A stretch of DNA of 64,000 nucleotides from Numida meleagris (GCF_002078875.1 NC_034410.1:80668240-80732239), one strand, 5' to 3'; positions 24,143-37,881 are shown, counted from the first letter of the stretch. Translations and numbers: made by a program. The notes: generated by a model from the letters alone, not told the origin.

Positions 24143-24699
24143 TTGTGAGTGTATCCTGTTGAGGCCCTCAGATTTGCATGCATCATGTTAGTCTAGATCT
24201 CTGACCAGACCCTCCCTGACTGAGAACAAGTATTCCTTTCTTCAGACTCTCTTACCTCCAGGGTCTGGGATTCATGAGGACCAGTCTTAGCAGTAGAGAC
24301 TGAAGCAAAGAAGGCTTTCAGTATCACTTGCTTTCTCAGTGTCTGGCATTACCAGGGCGTACACCACATCCAGCAGTGAATCCGCATTTTCCTTATTCTT
24401 CCTTTTGCTATCCATATGTTTAAATTAGTCCTGCTTTTGTCCTTGACCTCCTTCTCCAAATTTAAGGCTTTAGTCTTCCTCATTACCTCCCTGCGTGCCC
24501 TGACAGTATTCCTACATTCTTCACTGGTGGCCAGACCATTTTTCCACACTGTGAAAACTTTCTCCTTCCATTTGAGTTTTTCCATGAGCTACTTGCTCAT
24601 CCATGCAGGCCTCCCGTTACCTTTGCCTGATTTTTTACTCTTAGGGATGCTCTGATCTTGAACTTTGAGGATGCGGTTCTTGAATGTTAACCAGCTCTC

Positions 24700-25565
24700 T
24701 TAGGCCTCCTTATATTCCAATACTCTAACCCATGATAAATCTCTAAACAGATTTCCAAAGAGGTCAAATTTGGCTCTTGTCAAGTCCAGGGTTGCAATCC
24801 TAATTTTTGCCCTGCTAGTTTCACTCAGGATTCTGAACTCCTGTTTCTCACGGATGATACAGCCAAGGCTTCCCCCAACCTTCACATCTTCAGCCAGTCC
24901 TTCTTTGTAAGAATAAGGCCCAACAACACAGCTCTCCTCATCAGCTCCTTCACCACCTGCATTACATAGCTATCTTCCATGCACTGCAGGAACCTCCTGG
25001 ACTGTGTGTGCCTGGCAATGTAGCTTTTCCAGCAAATACCAGTGTGAGGAAAGTCTCTTATGAGAATCACTGTCTGTGATTGTGAGGCTACTTTCAGCTG
25101 TTTGTAGGGCTCATCAACTGCCTCCTCCTGATCTGGCAGCCTGTAGTAAACACCCAAAATGGTGTCACCTGTTTTATCCTGCCCCTTAATTCTCACCCAT
25201 AAGCTCTCCATTCATTCATCATTGATCCCTAGGCAGAGCTCAATACATTTCAGTTGCTCTCTCACATAAAGAGCAACTAACTCCACCACCTCACCTTGCT
25301 AGCTTGTCTTTCCTAAAAAGCACGTAACTATCCATGACATCATTCCAGTCATGCTAGCTGTCCCACTGTGATTACAATGAGATCATGGCCCTGCAACTGC
25401 ATACAGATCTCTACTTCTTCCTGTTTATTCTCTATGCTGCTTTTATTGGTACGCAGGCATTTCAGAGAAGAAAAGAGATCGGAGGATGCAGGTTTACCTA
25501 GTGGGATGCAAGAGGATTCCCCATAGCTATAAGCATCCTTGAGGTGGCTGAGCTTCTGGCTCATG
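24700..25565 (-). pseudogene. CR1 ORF2 endonuclease domain, decayed
   Basis: Three minus-strand open pieces (25349-25564, 24882-25211, 24700-24885) together cover most of a CR1 endonuclease. In family terms this domain nicks target DNA for target-primed reverse transcription. Visible landmarks are the GVYYRLPDQ segment and the later D-F-x-H-x-x-I-C-W segment, here RDFPHTGICWKSY. The expected Asn before His in that motif reads Pro-His-Thr. Frame breaks between pieces make it a pseudogene. Confidence 0.8.
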
Positions 25566-26645
25566 TCATGGAAAGCAGCTAAGGAACGTTTGTCACCGTT
25601 CTGGTTGGCCTGGCTTATTCCTGAATTGGTTGCAATGGTGTAAGCACTGCCATTTTATACCCCATCCCCTAAATTCTTTCATTTAAAACCCACCTCAGTA
25701 AGTTAGCTCGTTGCCAAAGATTGCCTTGTCTCTTCTAGACAGGTGGATTTTGTATCTTATTACTTATATATTGTATGTTGTATTTTGTATACTGTACATA
25801 CTACGTATAATAATAGTAATATAATAATAAATATTGTTCAAAGCCTAAGCCCATCTCTTAGTAGTTGGAATATGATGAAAAATTTAATATAGTTCCCAAT
25901 GCATACTTAATACCTTCAAATCTTGAGGTTTAAGGCAGGTTTTTGAAGTAGATGGACCTTAGGTCTGAACCAGTATTTCTATGTATTATCTGATTAACAA
26001 GACCTGTAACTAGTAATTATATTAGGAAGTTAATATGAAGTGATGTGTGTGATAAAGAAAGACTGGATGTAAATTATAATACAAATTAGTATGAAAAAAT
26101 ATGAAGAAATACATTCCAGATCAAATAGTGGTCAGATTACTGCAGCAAAATTATAATACTTCAGTTTCTAATTCTTAAGTACGAGTACGCACTGTCAGTA
26201 TATAAATGCTTTCCAGTATACAGTAAAAGTACTTCTCTATATTTTTTTCTCAGTGCAAGTATTTTTTCTATATTTTTTTTTCTAAGTCCAGGAAATGTTG
26301 TACTACTGTTAATTATATACTTGTACTTGCTAGTTGACAGCAGGTGTAGTTTTTCCTTGCTTTGAAGTCAAAAGATTAATAGCAGTCAGATCTTTAGATG
26401 TGAAGTACATCAAAAGATCTTATTTTATTGTCACTCCAACAATTTTCCCCAAAGAGAACATGGACTTGAAGATGGAAGCATAAACAGAGAAAGAAGCAAA
26501 AGAGAAGCACCTTGTTCATTAAGGACCCTTCTCAGATCTTTTATGTATGTAAGGATAGCTTTCTATCTTCCACCAGGAAAAAAACAGTTCATTCTTCTCT
26601 AAATAGTAAATGTGCTGTTACCTAATTACCTACTAAACCTACACG
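25566..26645. other. AT-rich non-coding DNA
   Basis: No gene recognised. A TA-rich patch lies at about 25740-25840. Confidence 0.55.
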
Positions 26646-27130
26646 TGCGCTAACGAGCTATTCTCATTAGGACCATTGCAACACAGACACCAATATGATG
26701 ATATAAAAAAAGGCAAATGGCATTTATTGTTAGGAGTTACAGAACTATATAGTGTCTCTTATCTATTACCTAATCCTTGCTTATCTGTTACCTGAGCTCA
26801 CGCGAGCTACTGACCAATCATATACGGAGCGGTCATGCACTTCCTTGTTTTAGGCAAAGAGTGCTGCCTCTCCTGATTGGTGGGCGGGATTGCCCAATGC
26901 TTGCTGGACAACTTGCTGTCTGTTGCACTTATCCATCCTTCCCAGGGGAGCCTTTCGATCCAAGAAATCCAGTTAGTCCTTGAGGCCCTGGTGGTCCTGT
27001 GCATTCCTCAGATATGTTCCTCCAAGCTGTTTACCATCTCTCCTAGGACAGTTCATCCTTGCCCGTTACAGCATGCGGGAGGCCTACATCCTGTTACATC
27101 TCGAGTCCCCGCTTAACGCCTAATACAACA
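26646..27130 (-). mobile_element. Solo LTR, alpharetrovirus-like R region
   Basis: GC-richer 485-bp block beginning TG and ending CA on the plus strand (TGCGCTAACGAGC to TAATACAACA). Read on the minus strand, it has inverted CCAAT-type motifs (CACCAATCAGG, TGATTGGTCAG), a TATA-like box (CACTATATAG) and AACAATAAATGCCATTTG followed by TATTGGTGTCTGTG. The AATAAA...GCCATTTG...TTGGTGT arrangement is reminiscent of avian leukosis-type LTRs, hence the family suggestion. No gag, pol or env is adjacent. No convincing target duplication (TACACG left, ATGTGT right), so the ends may be off by a few bases. Confidence 0.65.
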
Positions 27131-27157
27131 ATGTGTGAATATTATTAAAACTTCTCT

Positions 27158-27184
27158 TTTGTTGTTGTTGTTGTTGTTGTTGTT
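27158..27184. repeat. (GTT)n microsatellite
   Basis: About eight GTT units close to the edge of the LTR. Confidence 0.92.
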
Positions 27185-27856
27185 TCTACATATCAGATTT
27201 TTCTTATAAAGAGGCTACAGCTTCAAATCATGATGTTATTCATTGAACATAAAAGTCTGAGTTTTTTTCCTGGTACCATACGCTATTATCACTAACATCA
27301 AATCTTCTTTTATTCAATTGTATGTGAAATTGAAGGGCAATTAAAAATTTAAATTAAATACCTCTATCAGTGTAATCACTGCCATGTCTTAACTTAGTTT
27401 GCATGACATAAGTAACAGGCATTACTTATCTGCTCTTCTGGAGAAGAGTAGCTACTATAATTTTCTTAGAGATACTTAAGAACAAATAAGCTGAACTGAA
27501 GCTTATGCAGTCTCAGAGGATAGGAGTCTATTTCTTCTAATGTCCACTTATTTTACACCTGAATAAGAAACATCTGGATAACATGAGGATAAAAGTTTCT
27601 ACTAAATCCACATTACAAAAAAATTACCAAGGCTGCTAATCGCTACGTAGTAGCAATCCAGAAAAGTAAGAGAGAAAATTAAACTGCTATAAATGAATGA
27701 TAATGGATTTCTAACAACGTAATATTCCATTAAGTGATTTACCCAGCACTCACTAGCCCTACAACCTCTGACATCAATTTCCATAGCAACAAATGGCAAT
27801 GTTACCAGCCAGAGCACATCCAACTACAGAGAAAATGAGCTCTAACAATGTAGTTC
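27185..27856. other. AT-rich non-coding DNA
   Basis: No gene or repeat recognised. Confidence 0.5.
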
Positions 27857-28089
27857 AAGAGAAAAATAAACCCATTATAGCAATATAAGTGTATACTGGG
27901 CAAGATAGAATGGCATGTTTGAGACGTCTGCTTTGTGAAAAGAGATATTTTCTTCATGTTTAATGACTCATGTTTTTGGAATTTCCTCTTTGTGTCTTGG
28001 AAGAGGTAAACACTGAGGAAAAAAAAAAAAAAAAAAACACAAACAATTAACCCAGAATATAGTCAAGCTGCAAAGTGATTTTCACAGAA
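27857..28089 (+). repeat. Duplicated block, copy 2, directly 3' of a CR1
   Basis: Matches 17959-18173 at about 95 percent over roughly 195 aligned bases, with a longer A-run here (28020-28037) and an extra ACACAAAC-like insertion. Its right edge (CACAGAA, 28083-28089) coincides with the first bases of the CR1 octamer array. On the minus strand the order is therefore CR1 then block, the reverse of the order in copy 1. Confidence 0.85.
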
Positions 28090-28801
28090 TCACAGAATTG
28101 CAGGAGATGGAAGGGACCTCAAGAGATCATCGAGTCCAACCCCCTGCTAAAGCAGGTTCTCTACATAGGTCACACAGGTAGGCCTCCAGACTGGTCTTGA
28201 ATATCTCCATAGAAGGAAACTCCTCAACCTTGCAGGACAACCTGTCCCAATGCTCCATCACCCTTACCTTAAAGAAGTTCTTCCACATGTTTGTATAGAA
28301 CTTCCTATGTTCGAACTTTAGGCCATTGCTCCTTGTCTTATCACAACACACCACCAAGAAGAGCCTGGCCTCATCTGTTTGCCTCCTACCTCCCTTTGCA
28401 TATTTATAAACATTAATCAGATCCCCTGTCTGTCTTCTTTTCCCCAGGCTGAATAGACCCAGGCTACTCAGCCTTTCTTCATAAGGGAGATGCTCCAGGA
28501 CCTTCATCATTTTTGTGGCCCTCTGCTGCACTCCTTCTAGGTGATCCCCATCTTTTTTGAACTAGGGAGCCCATATCTGGACACAGTAGTCTAAATGTGG
28601 CCACACCATGGCAGAGTAGAGGGAGAGGATCTCCTCCCTTGACCTGCTAGCCACGCTCTTTTAAAGGCACCCTAGGATACCATTGGCCTTCTTGGCTACA
28701 AGGGCACACAGCTGGCTTATGGTCAACCAGCTGTCCACCAGAACACCCAGCTCCTTCTCCACAGAGCTCCTCTCCAGCAGGTCATCCCCTAACCTGTACT
28801 T
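28083..28801 (-). mobile_element. CR1 LINE, 5'-truncated, 3' end intact
   Basis: Minus strand. The left edge has CACAGAATCACAGAATTGCA, then GATGGAAGGGACCTCAAGAG and AGTCCAACCCCCTGC, the CR1 3' terminus and UTR in reverse complement. The body has a 134-codon minus-strand frame (28127-28531) containing YEERLSSLGLFSLGKRR, SNGLKFEHRKFY and VEEFPSMEIFKT, corresponding to the ORF2 C-terminal region. Further left-to-right it runs through CCTTCTTGGCTACAAGGGCA and CAGCAGGTCATCCCCTAACC. The 28-nt CR1 tail at 17934 matches this subfamily. Confidence 0.92.
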
Positions 28802-31800
28802 AAATTACAGCAAGCTCAAGTTACGGCAAATAATTTCATGCATTTTGATACACTGGCTAAACACAGACCTATGAGAAGTGAAAAATATGCAGCTGTGCAT
28901 TCCATTTTGATAAAGAAATTAAAGAACTTCTTACAAAATTAAAAAACAAACATTTTTGTATATTTTCACCTCTATTTTCAGCTGGCATAAATACATTACT
29001 TGCAAATTTTCACATGGAATATTTAGAGTTGCAATCAGACTTTCAACTCAAAGAAAAATTTGATCGTGCCTCTTTACCAGACTTTTGTAAGCCCTATCTC
29101 ACCAGCAAAAAATATCCCTTGCTTCACAGTCATGTCTTATTTATACCATCACTTTTTTAGTAGTACATACCTTTGTGAACAATTATTGCCAAGGATGAAG
29201 AACAGATAGAATTATATTTCATAAAAAATCTATGATGAACACCTTGATAACTCACTAGGAATGGCAACCACTGCCATTGATCCCATCTGATGCATTAGTT
29301 TCTCAAATCTCATCACATCCGACTATTTTTATGTTTTTGTTGCTCACTGACTTTTATGATTTAATAGAAAATACATAAAAAGAAGTTTTGTTACTTATAT
29401 ACATTAAGTTTATTAAATATTTTGTATGCGGCATGACAATTCTAGTTCCCTCTTTGCCCTGGCAAGCCAAAAGCCTGGACAATTGTGAACTAAACTATCA
29501 AGATGACTACTGACATGCTACAAAGGCCTGCAAAAACAATCATATGCAGAGACTTATCAGGCCCGTCAGTTATTCTATAAATCCTTCATATTGCCCAGAA
29601 GAGTGAAAAAATAAGTTGCATCAACAGCTCTGAACCATGCCTTCTCTTCCATTCAAAGGAAAATACCAAAACTAAAAACGTGATCTCTCAGAATGTATTT
29701 ATTATGTGGTCAGATTTAGAAGTGACTGTCTATTTTAACTTAAAGTCAAAGTGGAAAAAAAAGCCACAAAACATGAAGAACTGTTGGTAATAACTGTGGT
29801 TGGTTTTCTTCCTGTTAAAATTAACGTGAATATATAACTTGATATTTGCTGTTGCAAGGAGTAGAACCTATCAGCAGGCCTTAAACTACACTTACTTACA
29901 AGCGTAAACTTATAGGCCTTCTGCTGCAGAACACTCTTTACTAGTAAACTTGTCAAGCACAGCCTACTTCATTTTATTTCCTTATAATTGCCTAACCTTG
30001 GAAATCAATATTGTGGCAGAGCATTTCTGACATCATTTTATACTAAAACAATGTAAGATACCAAGCTGGCTACAAAAGTTTTACAGATTACCTATTCCAC
30101 CTGCAACTATGCCTCACCTACCAGTTCATCTCTCATTCTGTTAAGTGCAATAACCAGGGAAAAAAAGAGACAGTTTACCATGTTTCTTTCCACAGGAGTA
30201 GTTCAGATAGCCCTAACTCTTCCAAAACATCGTTCTGCAGCTCTGACTCTCCCAAATCAGTACCATCTGTTTGTTCTAAAACCACTGTTCTTTCCTTCTA
30301 GAGGAGTCCAAATAAGTCTTTCATCTGTAAATCTTTTATGATCATCTGAGCTTTTTGTCATCCTTTCTATAGGTAAACTATGCTGTCGTCCATGGTCTTT
30401 AATCTTTTCATAGTAAGAGTTTTGGGGAAGTTTCCCCCACCCTGGAAGGGCAATGATTCATTTTGTTGGTCTATTTGATTTTCTTACACTGAATTGTTCT
30501 ATAGAGCAGTATTAGGACTGGGGTTACAAGAAAATACTTAAATGTGTTAATCTAAAAAGAATTAGTCATTTGCCTTCATGTCAAAGTAATTATTATTTTT
30601 CTTTTCAGTCTTTTATATTTCACAGAAAGTACCTGACTTTTCAGTGTAACAACTTGATTCCAGAACATGGAGTTATTTTCTCAGCAGGAATGTAAATATT
30701 TTTAATGGAATCAAGAGGAAAGAAAATACAGAGACTTAAACACGTTAGTACATCAAAGTACTCTGGATTAGCACCAAGCATTGAACTTTTTTTTTTTTTA
30801 AATATGATGTTAGAAATTTGAACTGTTGATTTGTAAATTCAACTTTTAAACCATCTATAAATTAAAGCACAGAAATAGAAATATATGTCCACTCATATGT
30901 GACTGAGTTGCATAGCAAATCTAACTGGATGAACTGACACCCTCAGAGAAGCTGAATCTCTTCAGTGTATTTATTCTAGGCTAAAACAGCACATTACTGT
31001 TAAACCAAAAAAACATATTTCAAAATAGATATTCCTTGGAGCAATTGTAATTCCAGCTAATTAGACTGTGCTTTTCCAAGACCTTTCCAACCTTCATTTA
31101 CACACATATGACACATTTCAGTAAGATGAAGAGAACTTCGGCATTAATTATGGTCATTTCATGGTCAGTCTATTTAATAGTGCCACCTTACCTCTTCTAC
31201 CTCTCACTACCTCTTTCTTTTTGTAAAGGAAATGTTAGTTTGTTGCATTGGATTTTAATGAAAGTGAAATATTATAGACTTCCACAAATTCATGATATAT
31301 TACTAACTCTCCCTAGCATCATAAAGTTCTCTCAAGAGGACTTTTATCTTAAATTATGTTACTGTGACTCAACTGAAAATACATTAAAATAATTTATTTA
31401 GCCCTTAGATAACATTTAATTACATTGAGAAACACTAGAAGATTTTAAAAACTATTCAGCATAGAAGTGAGAGAGCCCTATTAGGAGCCAATGAAAAGCT
31501 TATTTCAGAAGATAGATTTTGAATGATCTTTATCCCAAACATTCTATGATCTTTAGGGTGTATACTTCTAGAATTTTATCAATAAAATACTTGTAACTTG
31601 GAGAACTAATTTGCAGATTATTAACTCAATTCTTCCATAAACATATTTTATATCGCATATCCCTGCAGAGATTTTAGAAAACTACAGATACATTTAATGC
31701 AAATTTATTAATATTTAAATTTCCTGGTGCTTGTCACTAGAGATAATCTTTCTACATGCTGAAATATATCAGGTGTCTTAAAAATACAGACAAAAAAAAA

Positions 31801-31999
31801 AGTAAAAATAAAATTTTATTCCATTAAGGACAGGTTTTTGAATTCATTGGATAGAATACAGTCAAAAGGACAAACAGAACATATTATGAATTATTTGGAA
31901 AGGAACAAAACAAAAACAAAATATAATTAAGATTTATATCTAAATGGTAAAACAACATCAGTTACACGCTAGGCAATTCTCATCCCTGTCTTGGGCTTA
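28802..31999. other. AT-rich non-coding DNA
   Basis: About 3.2 kb with no recognised gene or repeat. A 94-codon open frame at 31108-31392 has no family motif. Confidence 0.55.
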
Positions 32000-32710
32000 T
32001 GTGGCATGGTTTTGGTAATGCGGGAGGCTGTAAGGATGGCCTCTGTGAGCAGAGATGAGGAGCTGCCCCATGTCAGATCAAAGCAATGCCAGCTGTTTCA
32101 AAAAGTACCCACTGCTGGCTAGAGCTCAGCCATGAGCAATGTTGAGTGTGCTCCTGAAAGCAGTTTTCAGACAGGGAAAAAATGCTGTGCAATGGTAGAT
32201 AGGAGAGAAGAGTGATAAATGTGAGTGAATAGCCCTGCTGCCACCAATGCCTGTGCAGGAGTAAAGTAGGATGTCTTCCAGGAGTGAAGCAGCAGCTCCC
32301 TGCAGCAGAGAAGAGGCCCATGGAGGAGCAGGCCATCACCCTGCGGACTACAGGCACCAGATGGAGCAGATCTCCATGTGCAGCCATGGAGGAGCCTGCA
32401 GTGCAGAGGGGGATGAGATCTGAAGAAGGCACAGCCTATGGATACCCCTGCAGGAGCAGCCTGGGCCAGAGCTGCAACCCGTAGCGAGCTGTGCGGAACA
32501 GTGCCTGAAGGGTGCGTTCTGCGGTACAGAGCCATGTTGGAGCAGGGGCAGAGAATGAACATGAAGGAGAGCCAGGGATGAAGAGAAATTTGGTATTTAT
32601 CTCAGTGCTGGCCTTTTTTTCTCTTCTTTTGAGGAAGTGGAGTGAGAAAATGGTGTGGTGGAGTCCATTGGAGTGAAAACACCACAAACTCTCCTGCTCG
32701 TAAGAAAAGA
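32000..32710. other. GC-rich block, possibly ERV leader/internal relic
   Basis: A roughly 700-bp block much richer in G and C than its surroundings, with recurring phrases such as ATGGAGGAGCAGG, GCCATGGAGGAGCCTGCAG, TGCAGGAGCAGCCTGG and CATGTTGGAGCAGGGG. These imperfect GGAGCAG-phased repeats resemble the tandem leader repeats I associate with avian ERVL-type elements, but I cannot verify this. Overlapping open frames on both strands (up to 131 codons) appear to be a by-product of composition. No LTR ends were found. Confidence 0.4.
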
Positions 32711-35700
32711 AATTAACCAAAGAAAGAGAAAGAGGGTATTAAGCTATATGAAACAGCTTTCATTAATATATTAGAGTGAAATTTTTAGCTTAAAAAGGAA
32801 ACAAGACGGGTCCACAAAATCATGAAATGTGTGTGGGACATGCAATAAACAACCACCACACAGAATGCATATTTGCCCTGCCTTCCCATACCAATTTTGA
32901 GAAGCCACTGAAATTATCAGACAAAATATGTAAATGAAGTAAAAGAGAAGAACGTTTTATAACGCACTAATGACAGCACTCACTGCACCGTCTGACAGTA
33001 GAAGCTGAAAGTGTAAATGGGATTTAAAAGGACTAGAAAACTACATGGAAAACAAGACCATTCACAGCTATTGCACTTTCTGGCCCGTATGTAATCTCTT
33101 GCTCAGAAAGTCTCTATAATCAATGACTGCCAAAAACTGGGGATATTTAACCAGAGAAAGGATTACTATACACATCTGATTTTTTTTCTAAGTAGCTGCT
33201 ACTGGCACATAATCTTGTAACCCCAAATACTGGCATATGACTTAATTTTAATCATTCAACCCACTCTTGAACTGAAATGAAGGCATTAAAATAAATTGCA
33301 TTTTCGTATTATAACAATTATATTTCTGATGGAACTTAAGCCCAGTGTTGAAAATTTGACTTTCCAAGCATACCAAATAAATTCTCAAATAAGGTTCCAT
33401 AAGAATGTGAAAGTTAGCAAAATTTGAATCTTAGATTATGAAAAACAATTGGAAAAAACAAGCATACAAAAAGCTGGTGTCACTTAGTTTTTCACAAGAA
33501 AATGTTCTTGCCATAAACTGCACTTCACTGCTCAGGTTGAGGTCAGGACCCAGACATGACTGAAACTGCTGCAACCTTTGTTTGTTTTCACAAGACCATT
33601 CTATTTTAAAATATCTACTGTATGTACTTAATAATATTTACATTTACTGGACTACTCTACACTATGCTATGAAGACAAAAAATAAAAAGGGAATTAGATT
33701 GTTTCTACTACAATACTGCTGGCCCACTTGCTCTAACTTAATATATGCTAAGCCATAACGTGATCTACAGATTGAAGTTATTTGATCTCATTTTAAAGGC
33801 ATGGCTCTGCAGTATTACTATAGCTATTTGATTCCTGCTATGTTGGTTTAAACTGATCTATGATCTTCTGAGGAAGTCTAACTTGCATAAACCAACTTTA
33901 AAGGGTTATGTATTTCCACGTCTAGTTTAACACTGGTTTATTTATACCTCAACGTGTGTGAAGCTACCTTGTGTAAAAGTCAGTAACAATCATACAAAAT
34001 ATCCCCTCATAAAAAAATAGTGAGTTTCTCATAGATTACATTTGTGTTAACATTGTCAATGTTCTCTCAGCAGTACTTGCCAATTGGCAGGTTGGACTGA
34101 GAGGTATTCAAGGACAACTGTGGTTGGCAGTGTTTAAGTCTAAAGCTCTGCAGCTTGGAAGAAGGGGTAGGGTGGATGAGGTTTCCATGCGTGTTAAGAC
34201 TCCTTTCATAGGCTACAGAAAAGCCAAAGACCTTTTCTGCACCACTGTTTGCCAGTTTGCAGTCTATATCTGAATATTTTTTTCAAAGGTATTTGTGACT
34301 CACCAGTTTTATCCCCAGGTATCTTCCTTGCGCTTGTGATCGTCGACAAATAGACTGAACTTCATTACTTTGTCATGAGTCATTGTCTTGCACTTATTGC
34401 CTTATGATTAATGTTCTGTAAGGGTTTTCCCTGAAAGCACTGCTGAAGCTTGCCAACTCAATCTAAAGCAGTTTGCCAGCTGCATCCTAGCAGGGAGGGA
34501 AAGCTGTTATTTTGTGTTGCAGGACTAGATGCTGGATCTCATGCAGGTAGTTGGCAAAGACAGCATTTCTAAAGGGTACTGTTTAACAAAGGTAATGATG
34601 TGTTCCCTACACTGGGCTCCAAAAGAGTTTCTCCTATGCATTTGTCAATAGGGGGATCTCAAAAGAAAAGACACAGATTCAATGTCAATTTATGACTCCT
34701 GCAGTTACATACTCAATTCAATAAAAAATAATTCAAAACAAACAACAATACATATGGAGCCTGACAAGTGTTAACATGAATCAAAATAACAGCCTCTCAT
34801 GAATAGACTAGTCAAGCAATTAGATTTTGTCTTCAAGAACATTTGTACTGATGAAAACTTTTTCTATATATTGAATGATTAAATGTGTTGGCTTGTTTAA
34901 ATATACATTTATGGCACCTGTTTTCAATGTTTCTTTGTCATTAGTTTTTCTTTTGCAGGGAAGTATAACAGGCTGACAATTTTCAAATGCACAGAAGTTT
35001 AGAATTAAGCTGCTAAAATTGGAAATATGAAATGGTTGCTCAAAAAAATTTCAATAAGCTGTTGGCTTTTGTCATATGACATAGGCAATCAGTTCCCAAG
35101 CTGCTGAATAAATGAAAAACTCAACCAGCTCTCACGTGATTTAACTGAGTCTAACAGAATCAGGGATAAGGATAGTCCTATACGTAGGACCAGATCAAGT
35201 GTTTGCCTATTTTCTGATGACTGTAAAATTCATCTACATGTTAAGTTAGGCTAAGAGTCAGAAAGCATTTGTCCAGCCTCTGTAGACGGGAAGCAGGAAG
35301 AGACAAAGGCTGACTGGTAAGGTGTAGTCAGAGTGTTGCTAAACATAACACAAAAAATATTTTTTCACTTTCTAAGTTGAGATACTGAAAATGTCACATC
35401 AGGAGATCACAACCTATGGGTGTGATGGATAATTAAAAAGAGGGCTTTGTAAAGGCCTGAAGTTTTGTCAGCCTTTTATTCAGTTCTACTGTTAAATATT
35501 CTTCTTTGTCAAATTTAAAAGCATCATCTATCATATTCTGTGTTGTTTTAAAGTCACATTTGAGCTGGGAGTAGACAAGTCATCAGTACACGTTTTTGGG
35601 TTGTACAGATTTAGGCCTTTACTAGACCAAGTTCTTCAAATATTTTCTCATGTCTTAAGAAAAGGCATCAAGGAGAAGACCATAGCAAGAAAGCAATTAA

Positions 35701-37881
35701 ATACATGATAATTTATTTTATTCAGAAAGATTAGTAACTGGAAGTCTTTATATCCTCATATCCGCCGAATGTCATCTTTTAGTTTAAGAGATCTAAAGCT
35801 TGAAAAAGTAGCATAGGTTCATTCTCAAGCCAAATGCATTTAGCATTCAAATTCACTTTGATTATATAAAAGCTTTAAAGATTTTCTTTTGCAGTGCTTC
35901 TTATTTTGTCCGTAACCACAAGTCTGAGGGATCACATCATGCAGTATTTAATGTAATATCCACTAGGTCAAGCCTAAATTGTTTTTACTCTTTTTCCTTT
36001 TTTGACGGATAACTTTAAAAAAAAATTAAAATGAACAGTTCTATAATAGTGAGGTCAGATTTTGGCAGCTATCAGCAGCCTTGAGAACCAGCCACTTCCT
36101 TTCTTTTTAAAGCCTGTTGCTACTTTTTACACGTATATACATGTATATTAGAATGAAGATACAACATGACAAAATTGTTTTCTGAATCTGTAGAAAGCAC
36201 AAATGTGACTAAGTAAGGGATGTGCCATTTATAATTATGAGCCTGGAAGTTAATGACTAAACTAGTGCACAAGAAAGAATAGGTACAGTAATCAGCTAAT
36301 ACCGGCTAAGATCAGAACATACTGGCTTCATTTGAACCATGATTCTGCAGATTTTACAAATCTTTAAACTTTGAAGCATAGTCCACAACATATTTTTGAG
36401 TCTGTTAGGAGAAGTACTTGCCTGGAAAACAACACCTCATAAGATTTCTCCTTTAAAACATTTGGAGATATTTAGACATAAAGCATTTATCCAGTATAGG
36501 ATAGAAATAAAATAAGATGCTCAGTACATAAGTCAATGGTGCAGAAGTTCACTTTTTCACAGATTTCAAAATAGGATCTGTTAATTTTGAAATAATTTGA
36601 ATCATAGTGTTTTGGAAAAAGTAGGGAAATCTACAGCTTTTCTGAAAAGTAATATGAAACTCTCTTCATTTGGGTGCCAAAGCCAGCACTGCCATGGCAC
36701 TTGGAGCATCAGTGGCAGTGGTCTTATCAGTAGGCCAAAAAAAATCTTTAGCTGCTGCAAAAGTCTGAGCAGTCTCACATCATCTCCAGAATCTGTGGCA
36801 TAACTCCCTGACACTGAATAGTTATTTAGTGACAAGAATAAAGTGAAATGGAAGGTGCTTGAGAGGAGGATGAAATGCCTCCAGGAACATTCTTTTCTAA
36901 TTCAGCTCTTACCAAGGTTGAAAATCTTCACCCATACTTCAGGGTAAAAAGAGACAAAGTATTTTATGTGTCCAAACAACTTTAATTATATCCTGTGGCT
37001 TTTTTGCAATACTGCGACCAAAAACAGCTCAGCAAAGGAAAACAGTGCTTCCAAGTGAATTTTTGTTTCTTCAACCCTATTTGGCCTTGCTCCTGGATAT
37101 CCTAAACCTAGCACAGTTGTTTATATTCTAACATGGTACTAAGTTAGTATATGACCAGTCTCTCTTTCATGGTTGTTTCTCCAGGGTATCAACATATCTA
37201 AATGTAAGGGGGGAAACAAATTAACAAAACAAACAAAAACAGGTTTATTTACTTTGTCAAATAAATAATTCTGAATCATTATCATCCAATTTCACTCCTG
37301 TACCATATGTTTGGACTTAGCTTATAAAAAATTACCTGATTTACTAATTTTTGTCGTGGTATTTCCCTATCTCACAGAGTATTTCAAGGGTCAGTTGCTT
37401 CACTGATTAGAAGCTTTTCAGGCATAATGGTCATAGTTATCCAGAAGAGACCTAATTATGAAAGCCTTGTCAGGAAAAAGTTTCACTAACAATATATGCA
37501 ACTTCACCAAGCAAGCTTTTATGGATTTCAGGCTGTACTCTTGCTACCACAGCGTAATTACGAGTACCATAAACTGAAAGTAATGTGATCTAGTGATTAA
37601 AACACATATTATGTGATGTTCTCTCTGTGATGTTATGATGTTTTTAAATTTGTGTAAACTGAAGTGAGCATTGATAACAACAGTGAATACTTGCATTAGT
37701 CAATTTGAAGAATTGAGCAGCAAATGTTTAGTAATTATTTTGCTACTTTTAGAGATCTTCATAGTATTAGTGGACTATTTTCAGTTATGTCAGATTTTAT
37801 AGAAAATTTGATGTGTCTGTTTCCAGTAAAAACTGTTCATATTCAACTAATGCTCCATATTAGTCTCTTTTATGCTTTCCA

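Larger units (their letters stand above)
23640..25565 (-). mobile_element. CR1 LINE, 1.9 kb, endonuclease to reverse transcriptase, no 3' end
   Basis: The longest CR1 piece here. Reading the minus strand from 25565 leftwards: an ORF2 start region (KCLRTNKSSIENKQEEVEIC), the apurinic-type endonuclease (GDTILGVYYRLPDQEEAVDE, RRFLQCMEDSYVMQVV), the linker (KVGGSLGC), and reverse transcriptase (GNYRPVGVTSIPGKVMEQLI, QHGFTKGESCLTNLL). Frame changes and stops separate these blocks. It ends at about 23640 in mid reverse transcriptase, before the catalytic F-x-D-D box and 3' UTR, so the usually retained 3' end has been lost. Not functional. Confidence 0.9.

Noticed and set aside
32073..32562. Overlapping 119- and 131-codon frames within the GC-rich block
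   Set aside because: Two frames of the same strand plus one on the other are all open, as expected from composition; Ser-, His- and Leu-rich with no family motif.
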